From Agathobacter sp. (lineage in GTDB: Bacteria; Bacillota; Clostridia; Lachnospirales; Lachnospiraceae), in contig JALEPP010000052.1 of assembly GCA_022767075.1 (NCBI GenBank), positions 1 through 51,353 of the forward strand: DNA of 51,353 bases, in the 5' to 3' direction. Of the stretch, positions 40,184 through 48,202 are shown in pieces. Each line of letters starts with the position of its first letter. Positions within the stretch are counted from its first letter, which is position 1. The position numbers and the translations under genes are program-made. Below the pieces are notes generated by a model. It saw only the letters and a program-made list of their open reading frames with translations. It searched no databases and had not been told where the DNA came from.

Positions 40184-41556
40184 ATCTCCTCTACTTCTGG
40201 CTCATTTACCTTGCTGCGAAGCCATTCCAACATATCCTTAGGTTTTCGCAATTCTCTGAAAACCTCCTCTGTAAAGCTTTCCCTCTCCTGGGTCAGATTC
40301 TTGGTCTTCCATGCTCCATCAGTTCCGATACTATTGACAATTCCTGCCAGTCGAATAAAGAATACCACCAAGTTAAAAAGCGGTAGAAACGGAACGATAT
40401 ACCATTTTTTGGCATAGTATTTCCTGAGCTTGGGGAACTCCCTCAAAAAACCAACTGTAGATATATAATACAGATATCCTACGATAATGTAAAATACCAT
40501 AATCATCCCTGTGGACAGGACGATCATTTTGGATGAAAAATGCATAGCCATCAGGCAAATCAATGCCAGATACCAGATTACTCGTGGAAAAGCAAAGGTA
40601 TGGTCATACATCAGCGTACGCACGGTCACATCTGTGAACGCATTTTTTACCGTAAGCTTATCCTTCAAAAACTGGTGGGAAACCTCCAGTGAGCCTCGCT
40701 GCCAGCGTTGTCTCTGGGTATATAGTTTATTGACATCCTCAATAGGATCCACCATAAATAGGGCGTTTTCGCAGATACAGATTCGAACCCCTTGTAAAAA
40801 CCTCATCTGGAAGGTAATGTGAGTATCTTCACAAATGGTATCGGTATTGTACATCTGAGATTTCAATACGGCTGATTTGCGGAAGGCGGAAAAGGCCCCG
40901 GAAAGCGTATAGATATTGTTTCTGTCATCTGCATAGTTGCGGCCTGCAAGAAAGGCCTGGGCATACTCCATGAACTCCATCTCTCGAAAGATTTTTCCGA
41001 ATCCATGATACTCCTCTATCATCTCCGGCACAATGAGAATTGCTCCTGTCATACACCCGATATCCGGTTCTGCTTCAAACTTACGGACCAGATTGCAAAG
41101 AGCATGGGGCTCAAACACTCCGTCAGAGTCCACATGAACGATATATTTGCCATCCGAGTTAAAGAGCGCCAGATTCAGAGCTCTGGACTTGCCCTGCTTT
41201 GCATTGAGCCACTGCATCAAAAGACCTGGATATTTCTCCTGACACTTGGTATATATTTGGAAGGAATTGTCCTTGCCCTGATTGTTTACCAGGAAAATTC
41301 GAATTTTGTCATTGGGATAGGTGCTCTCCTCAATGGAGCGAATACACGCCTCCAGGGAATCCTGTGAATTATACACCGGGATAATCAGCGTGATTTCCGG
41401 CCATATCTGCGGATCCTCATAGTGCTTCTTCTTTATGAATTTCTTCAACAGCACAAAGGCACTACCAATAGCCGGGACAATCTCCATAATCAGTGGAATG
41501 ATAATCCAGGCAGCCCAAAACATAATGGAATTCACAAATTCATTTAGGATTGTCAT
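40180..41556 (-). CDS. Exosortase G-associated membrane glycosyltransferase (GT2, BcsA-like)
   Basis: A 458-residue processive-type glycosyltransferase. It has a membrane helix at residues 12-40, then the catalytic domain with ITLIIPVYNSQDSLEACIRS, DSDG (143-146), ED (243-244) and the QRQRW motif (281-285) typical of cellulose and hyaluronan synthases. Several C-terminal helices should form a glycan-conducting path (LICLMAMHFSSKMIVLSTGM onward). It matches the type always found beside XrtG in Gram-positives. The sugar is unknown. It overlaps xrtG by 17 bases and the next gene by 4. Confidence 0.88.
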   Translation of the reverse strand: MTILNEFVNSIMFWAAWIIIPLIMEIVPAIGSAFVLLKKFIKKKHYEDPQIWPEITLIIPVYNSQDSLEACIRSIEESTYPNDKIRIFLVNNQGKDNSFQIYTKCQEKYPGLLMQWLNAKQGKSRALNLALFNSDGKYIVHVDSDGVFEPHALCNLVRKFEAEPDIGCMTGAILIVPEMIEEYHGFGKIFREMEFMEYAQAFLAGRNYADDRNNIYTLSGAFSAFRKSAVLKSQMYNTDTICEDTHITFQMRFLQGVRICICENALFMVDPIEDVNKLYTQRQRWQRGSLEVSHQFLKDKLTVKNAFTDVTVRTLMYDHTFAFPRVIWYLALICLMAMHFSSKMIVLSTGMIMVFYIIVGYLYYISTVGFLREFPKLRKYYAKKWYIVPFLPLFNLVVFFIRLAGIVNSIGTDGAWKTKNLTQERESFTEEVFRELRKPKDMLEWLRSKVNEPEVEEI

Positions 41557-42172
41557 AATGGAACGAGCCCACCTTCTGCTTAATAATCTGAGGTTTCGTA
41601 AACACGTAAAAATATAAAGCTACGGATAATCCGTAGAACACCAGTCGACCCACTATGGTGTGAGCCAGATAATACTGCTCTACTCCACCAAAATAAATCA
41701 TGGTACAAATCACGGTAAGTCGAATGGCATTGGACACAATAATCACCAGAGTTCCCACGATTCCCACCAGCACACGCTCCGCTACGGTATACACCTTGAA
41801 AAAGGCAAGGAGCGAAAGAAAGGCCAGAATCTCTATAATCCCGGAGCATTCAAAATCTATCTTAAGGGAAAGTGCTCCGGATACCGAATCGATAAAAATG
41901 GTTCCATATTTGTAGTAAGTGCTGTACATCCCGGTAATCTGTCCCACAAGGGAATTAAACAAAGCAACCACTCTTGCCAACGGCTCTGTTAACACCGGCC
42001 GAAGGAGCACAAAGCTCATGACAAAGGTTCCTGCACCTCCCACCACAAAATGCCAGAAGTCCAGCTTGGTCTTCTTCAACACATGTAGGATAAATAGCCA
42101 GACCACCAATATTGTGACGAGCAAGATGCCCTTTCCGATATTTTCTGCACTTAGCAAACTATTCCAACTCAT
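41540..42172 (-). CDS. xrtG: Exosortase family protein XrtG
   Basis: A 210-residue polytopic membrane protein, the transpeptidase-like sorting enzyme of the exosortase superfamily. The three hallmark residues are in order: Cys109 in FECSGIIEIL, Arg151 in SNAIRLTVI, and His171 in LAHTIVGRLV. It should cleave and re-attach proteins that carry a C-terminal sorting tail, here the protein at 44701-46521. The ORF track starts 50 codons too early. The ATG at 42172 overlaps the upstream TAA as TAATG and has AGGAG seven bases before it. It lies at the centre of an eight-gene locus. Confidence 0.93.
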   Translation of the reverse strand: MSWNSLLSAENIGKGILLVTILVVWLFILHVLKKTKLDFWHFVVGGAGTFVMSFVLLRPVLTEPLARVVALFNSLVGQITGMYSTYYKYGTIFIDSVSGALSLKIDFECSGIIEILAFLSLLAFFKVYTVAERVLVGIVGTLVIIVSNAIRLTVICTMIYFGGVEQYYLAHTIVGRLVFYGLSVALYFYVFTKPQIIKQKVGSFHYDNPK

Positions 42173-44679
42173 TACTGTTCTCCTGCAACCGACCTCTCTT
42201 GTAAAGCCATCTGCTTTTCCTCTTCCGTTTTCTTTACAAATCCTGCTCTTTTTCTGAGATAACCAAGATAGAGAATCCACAAAACCAAGGCTATGGCTGA
42301 TACCATGGCTCCCTTTTCCCATCCCCTCAGATAATAGCGGATTGTGGTAGTTCCCTTCTGAACAATCAGCATATGATTCTTTTCTGATATGGAATCCTCC
42401 GTATCAAATATCTCATGGAAGGAACGGGTGGTATTGACATTATCATAGTCACTTTCAATCACCATCCCTCTGGAATCCTCGGTGATTGTCAAAGGCACAA
42501 GCTTTCTTTCAGGCAACGCGCGGCTGCTCATATCAATGGCACGTTCCAAAAGCTTCTCTACCCCCTCATCACCTGTCAGTCCCCAATAATAGCTGAGATT
42601 GAGACCTACAAATATAATATTATCATTTTTCACAGTTCCGAAAAAGGGGATATCGTAGCTTTCGTCCGCCACTCTTCCCCAGATTTCGTCCAGACCATCC
42701 ACATATTTGGTTTCCCACTCCCGGTGTCCATCCGGGAACAAATCGGTGTCCAGTTCCCCGTCTATGGTTTCCAGCAAAGGGTATCCCTGGGAAAAAGTAA
42801 TCGTATTACATACCACTCCCAAAAAGCTCTGAGCCTTACTCTCTCTGTCCTCCGGTACACCATCCGCTGATATGACAATTCGAACCCCCGCTTCGCTAAG
42901 CCTGGTCACCAGATCCTCCGCCACTGCTGTGTCCTCGTAGGCAATGCCTGCCAGATAAATCATATCGTACTGGCTCAGCTCCTCAAAGCTGTAGTGATCC
43001 AGATAGGGATCCGCGGTCTCTTCCATACCCGGAAAACCCAGAGCAAAGGAATGATTTCCTGTTCCAATTCCAATGGCATGATATTGGGTGATTATTCCAA
43101 AGGTTCCGGTGACATCCTCAAGATGGTAAAACCGATAGTCGTTATTGGCATCCACCAGCTCATACCCGCTTGCAGCCGCCTCTTCATCCAGCTGCTGCAC
43201 TGTGCAATGCTTAGATAAGCTGGAGAGTTTTACCACCACAGAATCATTTCCCATTTCCTTACACCGGTCAAACAGATAGGTAAGATTGCCACCGGAAACA
43301 GCCCTGTTCAGCTGTGAGATATTGGACGAGGTAACCGCAGCCTCCCAGCCGGCACCAAAGCTGCTCTTCACCCCATCTCTCCAGGCAGTGGTAAGAAATG
43401 CCCCGGTGGCTCCAAGACTGCTTTCGTCAATTAGTGCAAGCCTCTGAACCGTCATTTCCTGAGCCTTCTCAAGAAATGAATATTCCCACAGCTCATCCAG
43501 ACGTTCCTCAGGCTGTTTTTCCGATTGGTTTCCATATACCAGGTAACCTGAGGGAATACAATCTGCAACAATCAGCACACAAAAAAGCACCAAAAAACGT
43601 TTTTTGAGCTGCCTCCAATTCAAAAAGGAATAGAGCACAAAACAGATTGCGATAGAGAAGAAGCGTAGCATCCATAGGTAACCGCTGCCGGGCAAAGCAC
43701 ATACCACTCCATACATGGTCTTTGTAGACAGCAATACAAGGACAATTGCCACCCAGAACGCAGGCCTGTTATTTTTCGTAGAAAGGAAAGCGCCAAACAC
43801 CGCCAGCAAAAACAGGGATAAACCAAAATAAAAAAAGGTGTCTCGATTGTCCGTCAGTCGAATAAACGGATTCAGGGATATGGACAGCTGCTGGAAAAAC
43901 AGCTTCATGGTCTCTGATGCATCCATGGATACAATTCCGCCCCCCAGGGAAGGCAGCAGCCACACTCCCGTAAGCAGAAATCCAAACAGAATTGCAAGCA
44001 CTGCACGGACTCCGGCAACATATTCCTTCATAGACACACAGTATATTCCCAAAAACAACAGCGTCGCCAAAGCCAGCATTCCTGCATATCCCAGATGGCA
44101 CAATATCATAAGGACAAAGCTTATGGTAATCCCCATAAAATCCGTCACCCTTTTTTCCTCCAGGTATCGGTACAGGTACATTACGAAAACCGGCAGGAAA
44201 ATCATACTAAGACTTCTGGCAAGATTTCCCTCAATAAATAATGCACACAGATTGTTGGGAATAAAAAACCAAAGGATTCCGATAAAGGTTCCCATCCAAA
44301 ACCTGTGGATTTTCTGACCGATAAACGACCAGGATATCCCTCCAAAGAAGAAAACTACTCCACAAAAAAAGAGATACCCCAAAAACAAGTCTCCCCCTGC
44401 AAGATACTGAAAAAAAGCCATGGCATACGCAGTAAGAGGAGCCCAGTATCGAAGAAGCTCCACACCATTATACCAATCCTGGTTGATAAGAGGATACCAA
44501 TTCCCCTCCTCCAATATGGAGTGGTACAGATAATCCCCCCTGTAAATGTGATAATAGGTATCACTACCGGTAGGGTAAACCCCGTTTCTTCCAAGGATTT
44601 CCATCAATAAAAAAGAAAGCAGGGTATAAAGAACCAGGACCCCGATCCATCTTGCGATGGTCAATGTCTGTTTCTTCAT
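42172..44679 (-). CDS. 6-pyruvoyl-tetrahydropterin synthase-related integral membrane protein
   Basis: An 835-residue membrane protein of the PTPS-related (PF10131-like) type. A GT-C-like N-terminal half has about 11 helices; the first loop holds GVYPTGSDTYYHIYRGDYLY and QDWYNGVELLRYWAPLTAY, where acidic residues could bind a lipid-linked sugar. A large extracellular domain from about residue 390 to 790 follows, then a last helix and a basic/acidic tail. It probably transfers sugars to exported protein or glycan outside the membrane. Despite the family name it has no pterin-synthase fold. It is coupled to xrtG and follows the substrate gene by 21 bases. Confidence 0.82.
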   Translation of the reverse strand: MKKQTLTIARWIGVLVLYTLLSFLLMEILGRNGVYPTGSDTYYHIYRGDYLYHSILEEGNWYPLINQDWYNGVELLRYWAPLTAYAMAFFQYLAGGDLFLGYLFFCGVVFFFGGISWSFIGQKIHRFWMGTFIGILWFFIPNNLCALFIEGNLARSLSMIFLPVFVMYLYRYLEEKRVTDFMGITISFVLMILCHLGYAGMLALATLLFLGIYCVSMKEYVAGVRAVLAILFGFLLTGVWLLPSLGGGIVSMDASETMKLFFQQLSISLNPFIRLTDNRDTFFYFGLSLFLLAVFGAFLSTKNNRPAFWVAIVLVLLSTKTMYGVVCALPGSGYLWMLRFFSIAICFVLYSFLNWRQLKKRFLVLFCVLIVADCIPSGYLVYGNQSEKQPEERLDELWEYSFLEKAQEMTVQRLALIDESSLGATGAFLTTAWRDGVKSSFGAGWEAAVTSSNISQLNRAVSGGNLTYLFDRCKEMGNDSVVVKLSSLSKHCTVQQLDEEAAASGYELVDANNDYRFYHLEDVTGTFGIITQYHAIGIGTGNHSFALGFPGMEETADPYLDHYSFEELSQYDMIYLAGIAYEDTAVAEDLVTRLSEAGVRIVISADGVPEDRESKAQSFLGVVCNTITFSQGYPLLETIDGELDTDLFPDGHREWETKYVDGLDEIWGRVADESYDIPFFGTVKNDNIIFVGLNLSYYWGLTGDEGVEKLLERAIDMSSRALPERKLVPLTITEDSRGMVIESDYDNVNTTRSFHEIFDTEDSISEKNHMLIVQKGTTTIRYYLRGWEKGAMVSAIALVLWILYLGYLRKRAGFVKKTEEEKQMALQERSVAGEQ

Positions 44680-44700
44680 ACCCTTACCTCCTTCTATGTC

Positions 44701-46521
44701 TTACATTATTTTTCTTCTCTTTTTCAGTCCATAAGCGGCCACTACCACACCTAGAGATAATGCTAAGCCCACAATTGGTCCCGTGGAGGTACCTGCGCAA
44801 GAAACCCACTGTCCTCCGATTCTTCCAAACTGTGCGTGTATCGTCTTCAGACTACTTTGATCACAGCCAAATTTTTCAGCCAGATCCGCAAGGTACAGCT
44901 GGAACTCCATCTCATCCCTGCCATTTTGTCCGATGGTCATAATCATTTTTCCATAAATATGATCCCCCGGTGTCAGCTCATTGATGTTCTTGGAGTTGCC
45001 CCAGGCATCCAGAGACATCACGTAGAACTCATAGGTACCAGGCTCATAATGGTTTGGCTTAACATTCCAGTCAATATTGCCATTTGCGTCCACCGTAACA
45101 AAGCGTGGTCCAAATTCGTATCCATCGGATTTGGTCTTTGGATCAGACACATTAAACTTTACGGTAATGGCAGATAAAAACTCGCCTCCTGCCTCCTTCA
45201 AATGGTCCGGATGCTCTGTCACCACATGACCGTACAAGGATTCTCCGTCCGAATAGAGGGCAGCCTTACCGTCCTGCTTGAACTCATGGGTTCCCGCAGT
45301 ATCATATTGAATCACAGCATGTGGCAGACTGTTCCACTCCTCATAGCTTCCGTCACAGCTCATCTCCCCCACAGGGGTGGAATTTTCCTGGCTGTTCTGT
45401 AAATCCGTGATTCCTGTGATAAATGGATCTGACAAATACAGACCAAACTGGAAGGACTCCTTCCATTTACAATTCTCAAACTGACTTTTCGGGATTGCAA
45501 TCTCCCACTGGGTTCCCACGTGAGAAACCTGAGCTCCATCCACGCCGGAAATTGAGCTGTCCCAGCCAAGCTGGAACAATACATTATCTCCCAGATCCGA
45601 TGAAATGGAATACTTTCCGTTGGAATGGGTTCCCGCTCCCGCTGCGGATTGGCCCTCTCCTTCTTCTATGTACAGGTACATCCAGTCTCCGTCCCACACT
45701 GCTGCGACTTTAGAAAGACAATCCGGATGTCCCTGATTCGGACATTTTGCATCCTCCTTTGCCACGGCATTCCAGTCTCCAAAGGAACCGTCTATCTGAA
45801 TCCCTTTGTAATCCTCCAGCTTCTCTCCGGAATCCTCCGGTGTATCTACAGGTTCCTGACCGCCCTCTGGCTCTGTGGAGGTCTCAGTATCCACAGCTTC
45901 CTCCGTGTCTACGGGCTCTTCAGGTTCCGATGGATGATCGGTCTGAATCGTAGCCTCCGGGATATCCGAAAACGAAATAACGTTGGCCGCATCATTTCCA
46001 AGATAGAGTCCTGTCAGTCCCTCCGGGAAATAGCTGAGCGGAACCGCAAACTCTACCACATATGGACCCGGGGTATTCAAATTAGCGCCATTGGAAATTG
46101 AGCCTAAGGCTCCTTCCACCACTCCATAACTGCTGTTTCTCACCACTGCCCCATCATTCTCTTTGGTAACACTAAGGGCTGTCGCCGTATTCTCCGGCCA
46201 TCCAAGCTCTCTGTCATACTGGCAATGAAGTACCACCTGCCCAGCATAGGAAAAATCCCACTGATTGGCTGAGGTACCACAATACATCACATACAGATAG
46301 TCCTGACCCTTTACTGTCTTCCATTGTTCTACTTCTGAGGAACTTCCCTGTATGGCACCTAATCCTTCCCATTCCGAAGCGTCCCCATCCACAACCGGCA
46401 GCTTTGCAACCACCTCACTGGCGTATGTGGTGCTACGTTCACCGGGCACCATGACGGTTGCCATAACAAGCATCAAGGACATGGTCAATGCTATTCTCTT
46501 TTTTGGAAGTATTCTTTTCAT
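44701..46521 (-). CDS. Secreted CBM9-like protein with Firmicu-CTERM-type sorting tail
   Basis: A 606-residue exported protein, the likely XrtG substrate. A signal peptide (residues 1-35, RIALTMSLMLVMATVMV) precedes three CBM9/DOMON-like modules, each opening with a D-G-x-x-x-x-W pattern: VDGDASEWEGL, IDGSFGDWNAV and CDGSYEEWNSL. Between modules one and two lies an acidic Pro/Thr linker (EEPVDTEEAVDTETSTEPEG). The tail is TGPIVGLALSLGVVVAAYG then KKRRKIM, a hydrophobic helix and basic end. The modules probably bind carbohydrate. The start at 46521 (GGGAG just upstream) suits the signal peptide better than 46566, though GAGGGA also precedes the latter. Confidence 0.85.
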   Translation of the reverse strand: MKRILPKKRIALTMSLMLVMATVMVPGERSTTYASEVVAKLPVVDGDASEWEGLGAIQGSSSEVEQWKTVKGQDYLYVMYCGTSANQWDFSYAGQVVLHCQYDRELGWPENTATALSVTKENDGAVVRNSSYGVVEGALGSISNGANLNTPGPYVVEFAVPLSYFPEGLTGLYLGNDAANVISFSDIPEATIQTDHPSEPEEPVDTEEAVDTETSTEPEGGQEPVDTPEDSGEKLEDYKGIQIDGSFGDWNAVAKEDAKCPNQGHPDCLSKVAAVWDGDWMYLYIEEGEGQSAAGAGTHSNGKYSISSDLGDNVLFQLGWDSSISGVDGAQVSHVGTQWEIAIPKSQFENCKWKESFQFGLYLSDPFITGITDLQNSQENSTPVGEMSCDGSYEEWNSLPHAVIQYDTAGTHEFKQDGKAALYSDGESLYGHVVTEHPDHLKEAGGEFLSAITVKFNVSDPKTKSDGYEFGPRFVTVDANGNIDWNVKPNHYEPGTYEFYVMSLDAWGNSKNINELTPGDHIYGKMIMTIGQNGRDEMEFQLYLADLAEKFGCDQSSLKTIHAQFGRIGGQWVSCAGTSTGPIVGLALSLGVVVAAYGLKKRRKIM

Positions 46522-46558
46522 TCTTCTCCCTCTCTCAGACCTTACGTTAACTTGTTCT

Positions 46559-46921
46559 CTATTCATGGGATCCCTCTACAATGGCATACACCCTAAGAGG
46601 AGTCTCACTAATTTCAAATCTCTGTAAACTCCAGCCACTCTTTTCATATTCAGGCCACAGCCTTTCGTAAATAACCTCTCCAATATTTTCAATGGAAAGG
46701 TCTCCGTGGAACTCCGGATAATCGTTGAGATATTGAAACTGATATGGTTCCAGAATCTGTTCCATAAGCATCTCCATTTTTCTCACTTCTCCAAAGTCAT
46801 CCTCACTATCCGAAAAGCCGCTGACCGTACCAATCTCTATAACATGATTGTGCTTATGCTCTTTTTTGTTGTCGAAGCTGTGCTGCATACACAGTCTATG
46901 TTTCAAGCGATAATATCTCAC
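46559..46921 (-). CDS. PTPS-fold protein, XrtG-locus type B
   Basis: A 120-residue protein related to QueD/PTPS. MRYYRLKHRLCMQHSFD gives the first zinc His, KHNHVIEIGTV the HxH pair, YQFQYLNDYPEF the substrate-loop region and RFEISETPLRVYAI the C-terminal Glu. As in the other copy, the catalytic Cys (Lys here) and the His pair of DHxxLND are replaced. It shares little sequence with the 157-residue copy beyond this frame, so the two probably have distinct partners. Two GTG starts are possible (46930 and 46921); AGGTG six bases before 46921 favours the latter. It overlaps or adjoins the substrate gene. Confidence 0.72.
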   Translation of the reverse strand: MRYYRLKHRLCMQHSFDNKKEHKHNHVIEIGTVSGFSDSEDDFGEVRKMEMLMEQILEPYQFQYLNDYPEFHGDLSIENIGEVIYERLWPEYEKSGWSLQRFEISETPLRVYAIVEGSHE

Positions 46922-46963
46922 TACAAACACCTAATCATTTCTTACAGCTATCTATACCTATTT

Positions 46964-46992
46964 ATTTTAACGCAAACTTTATCCGTGTTCAA
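46964..46992 (-). promoter_or_regulatory. Internal promoter of the XrtG locus
   Basis: Read on minus, TTGAAC-17-TAAAAT, with a leader of about 35 bases. A perfect 8-bp palindrome, ACACGTGT (47000-47007), lies just upstream of the -35 box and could bind a regulator. Confidence 0.75.
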
Positions 46993-47010
46993 CGTTTTTA
47001 CACGTGTTTT

Positions 47011-48093
47011 TCAGTTTTTTCCTGTTTTGAACACAATACATCTCTGAATCTGGTAGCTAAGGAAGAAAATACCAACATCGACCGGTATTTTAATGACACT
47101 TTCCGGAAGATGGGTTATGGTATAGATTCCCCATACGCACCCCGCCGACAAAAGCAATTGGGTCACACACAAGAGATAATATTTCGCCAAGGTCCTCCAT
47201 AGCTGCCCCTTTGCCCCAAACACCAATTTCTTGTTGAGGGTAAAATTCACAAGGGAGGAACAGGCTCTGCTTCCAAGGGTTGCAAGGAATATGCGTGCCT
47301 TTGGATCCTTCAACGCCAAGAGCCAGATAAACAGCTGAAATAACCCAATATCCACCGCAGAGGAAGCCAGGGAAGCAGCCACAAAGGAAAAGAAGTTCTG
47401 AAACATCAATCCATATATTCGCAGAGAATCCTTCACAGGATGGAAATGAGACTGCGGGTTTCCCTCCTCATACACGGTGGCTATGGTGCACTCTCTTATT
47501 TTGTCTCCGTGTCTCACCACATCCATCAACATATTCATTTCCAGCTCATATCCCTCGCCCTTAAGCTCTAACACTCGACTGCATAATGACCTGCCCATGG
47601 CTCTAAGCCCCGTCTGGGTATCCTTCAAGTACCTTCCAAACAAGAGGAAGAAGACTCTGGACGTAATACGATTTCCCATCTTACTTTTCCATGGGATATC
47701 CGGATTCTTCCCGGAAAAATCCCGCACCCCAAGGATCAAGGCCTCTGTCTCTTCCACAAGGCATTTTGCCACGGCTACCACGTCCTCTGCCAGGTGCTGT
47801 CCGTCAGCATCTGCTGTTACCACTCCGGGAATTCCTTTCTCCTGCAAAACGGATGCTATCGCCGTCTTCATGGCTCTGCCCTTCCCTCGGTTTTCCCGGT
47901 GGCGGATGACCCTACAGGCTTCCAACTCGTCAACCCTTGAAAATATGCTCTGACAGGTCTCATCACTTCCATCATCTACCACTACAATATGCAAAAAACC
48001 ATACTGTTGCAATTGCTCCACATAGGCAACTAACTCCTCCTTCGGATTCAGTGCCGGAATCACCACCGCTACCTCTTTCCAACTACATTCCAT
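47011..48093 (-). CDS. Bifunctional GT2 glycosyltransferase / GtrA-like membrane protein
   Basis: A 360-residue fusion. Residues 1-230 form a polyprenol-phosphate sugar transferase of the dolichol-phosphate mannose synthase kind: VAVVIPALNPKEELVAYVEQL, VVVDDGSDE, ENRGKGRAMKTAI, TADADGQH. Residues about 235-360 form a four-helix GtrA domain that flips or presents the lipid-linked sugar (SSAVDIGLFQLFIWLL, FTLNKKLVF). It should supply polyprenyl-phosphate sugar to the transferases of the locus. AGGGGAG is seven bases before the ATG. The gene stands 81 bases from the PTPS-like gene, which has its own promoter. Confidence 0.88.
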   Translation of the reverse strand: MECSWKEVAVVIPALNPKEELVAYVEQLQQYGFLHIVVVDDGSDETCQSIFSRVDELEACRVIRHRENRGKGRAMKTAIASVLQEKGIPGVVTADADGQHLAEDVVAVAKCLVEETEALILGVRDFSGKNPDIPWKSKMGNRITSRVFFLLFGRYLKDTQTGLRAMGRSLCSRVLELKGEGYELEMNMLMDVVRHGDKIRECTIATVYEEGNPQSHFHPVKDSLRIYGLMFQNFFSFVAASLASSAVDIGLFQLFIWLLALKDPKARIFLATLGSRACSSLVNFTLNKKLVFGAKGQLWRTLAKYYLLCVTQLLLSAGCVWGIYTITHLPESVIKIPVDVGIFFLSYQIQRCIVFKTGKN

Positions 48094-48136
48094 ACATTCT
48101 CCCCTAACCGGCTTTCCTCAGAGAAATCTCTCTGCC

Positions 48137-48173
48137 AAAAAATTCCGGGACACTTTGAAAAGCTCCCGGAATT
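48137..48173 (-). terminator. Intrinsic terminator after asnS
   Basis: Read on minus, AATTCCGGGA and TCCCGGAATT form a 10-bp stem, followed by TTTTGG. Any read-through would enter the GT2-GtrA gene, for which no separate promoter is evident. Confidence 0.85.
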
Positions 48174-48202
48174 CCCTGCCTATTACACAATACTTCTATA
48201 TT

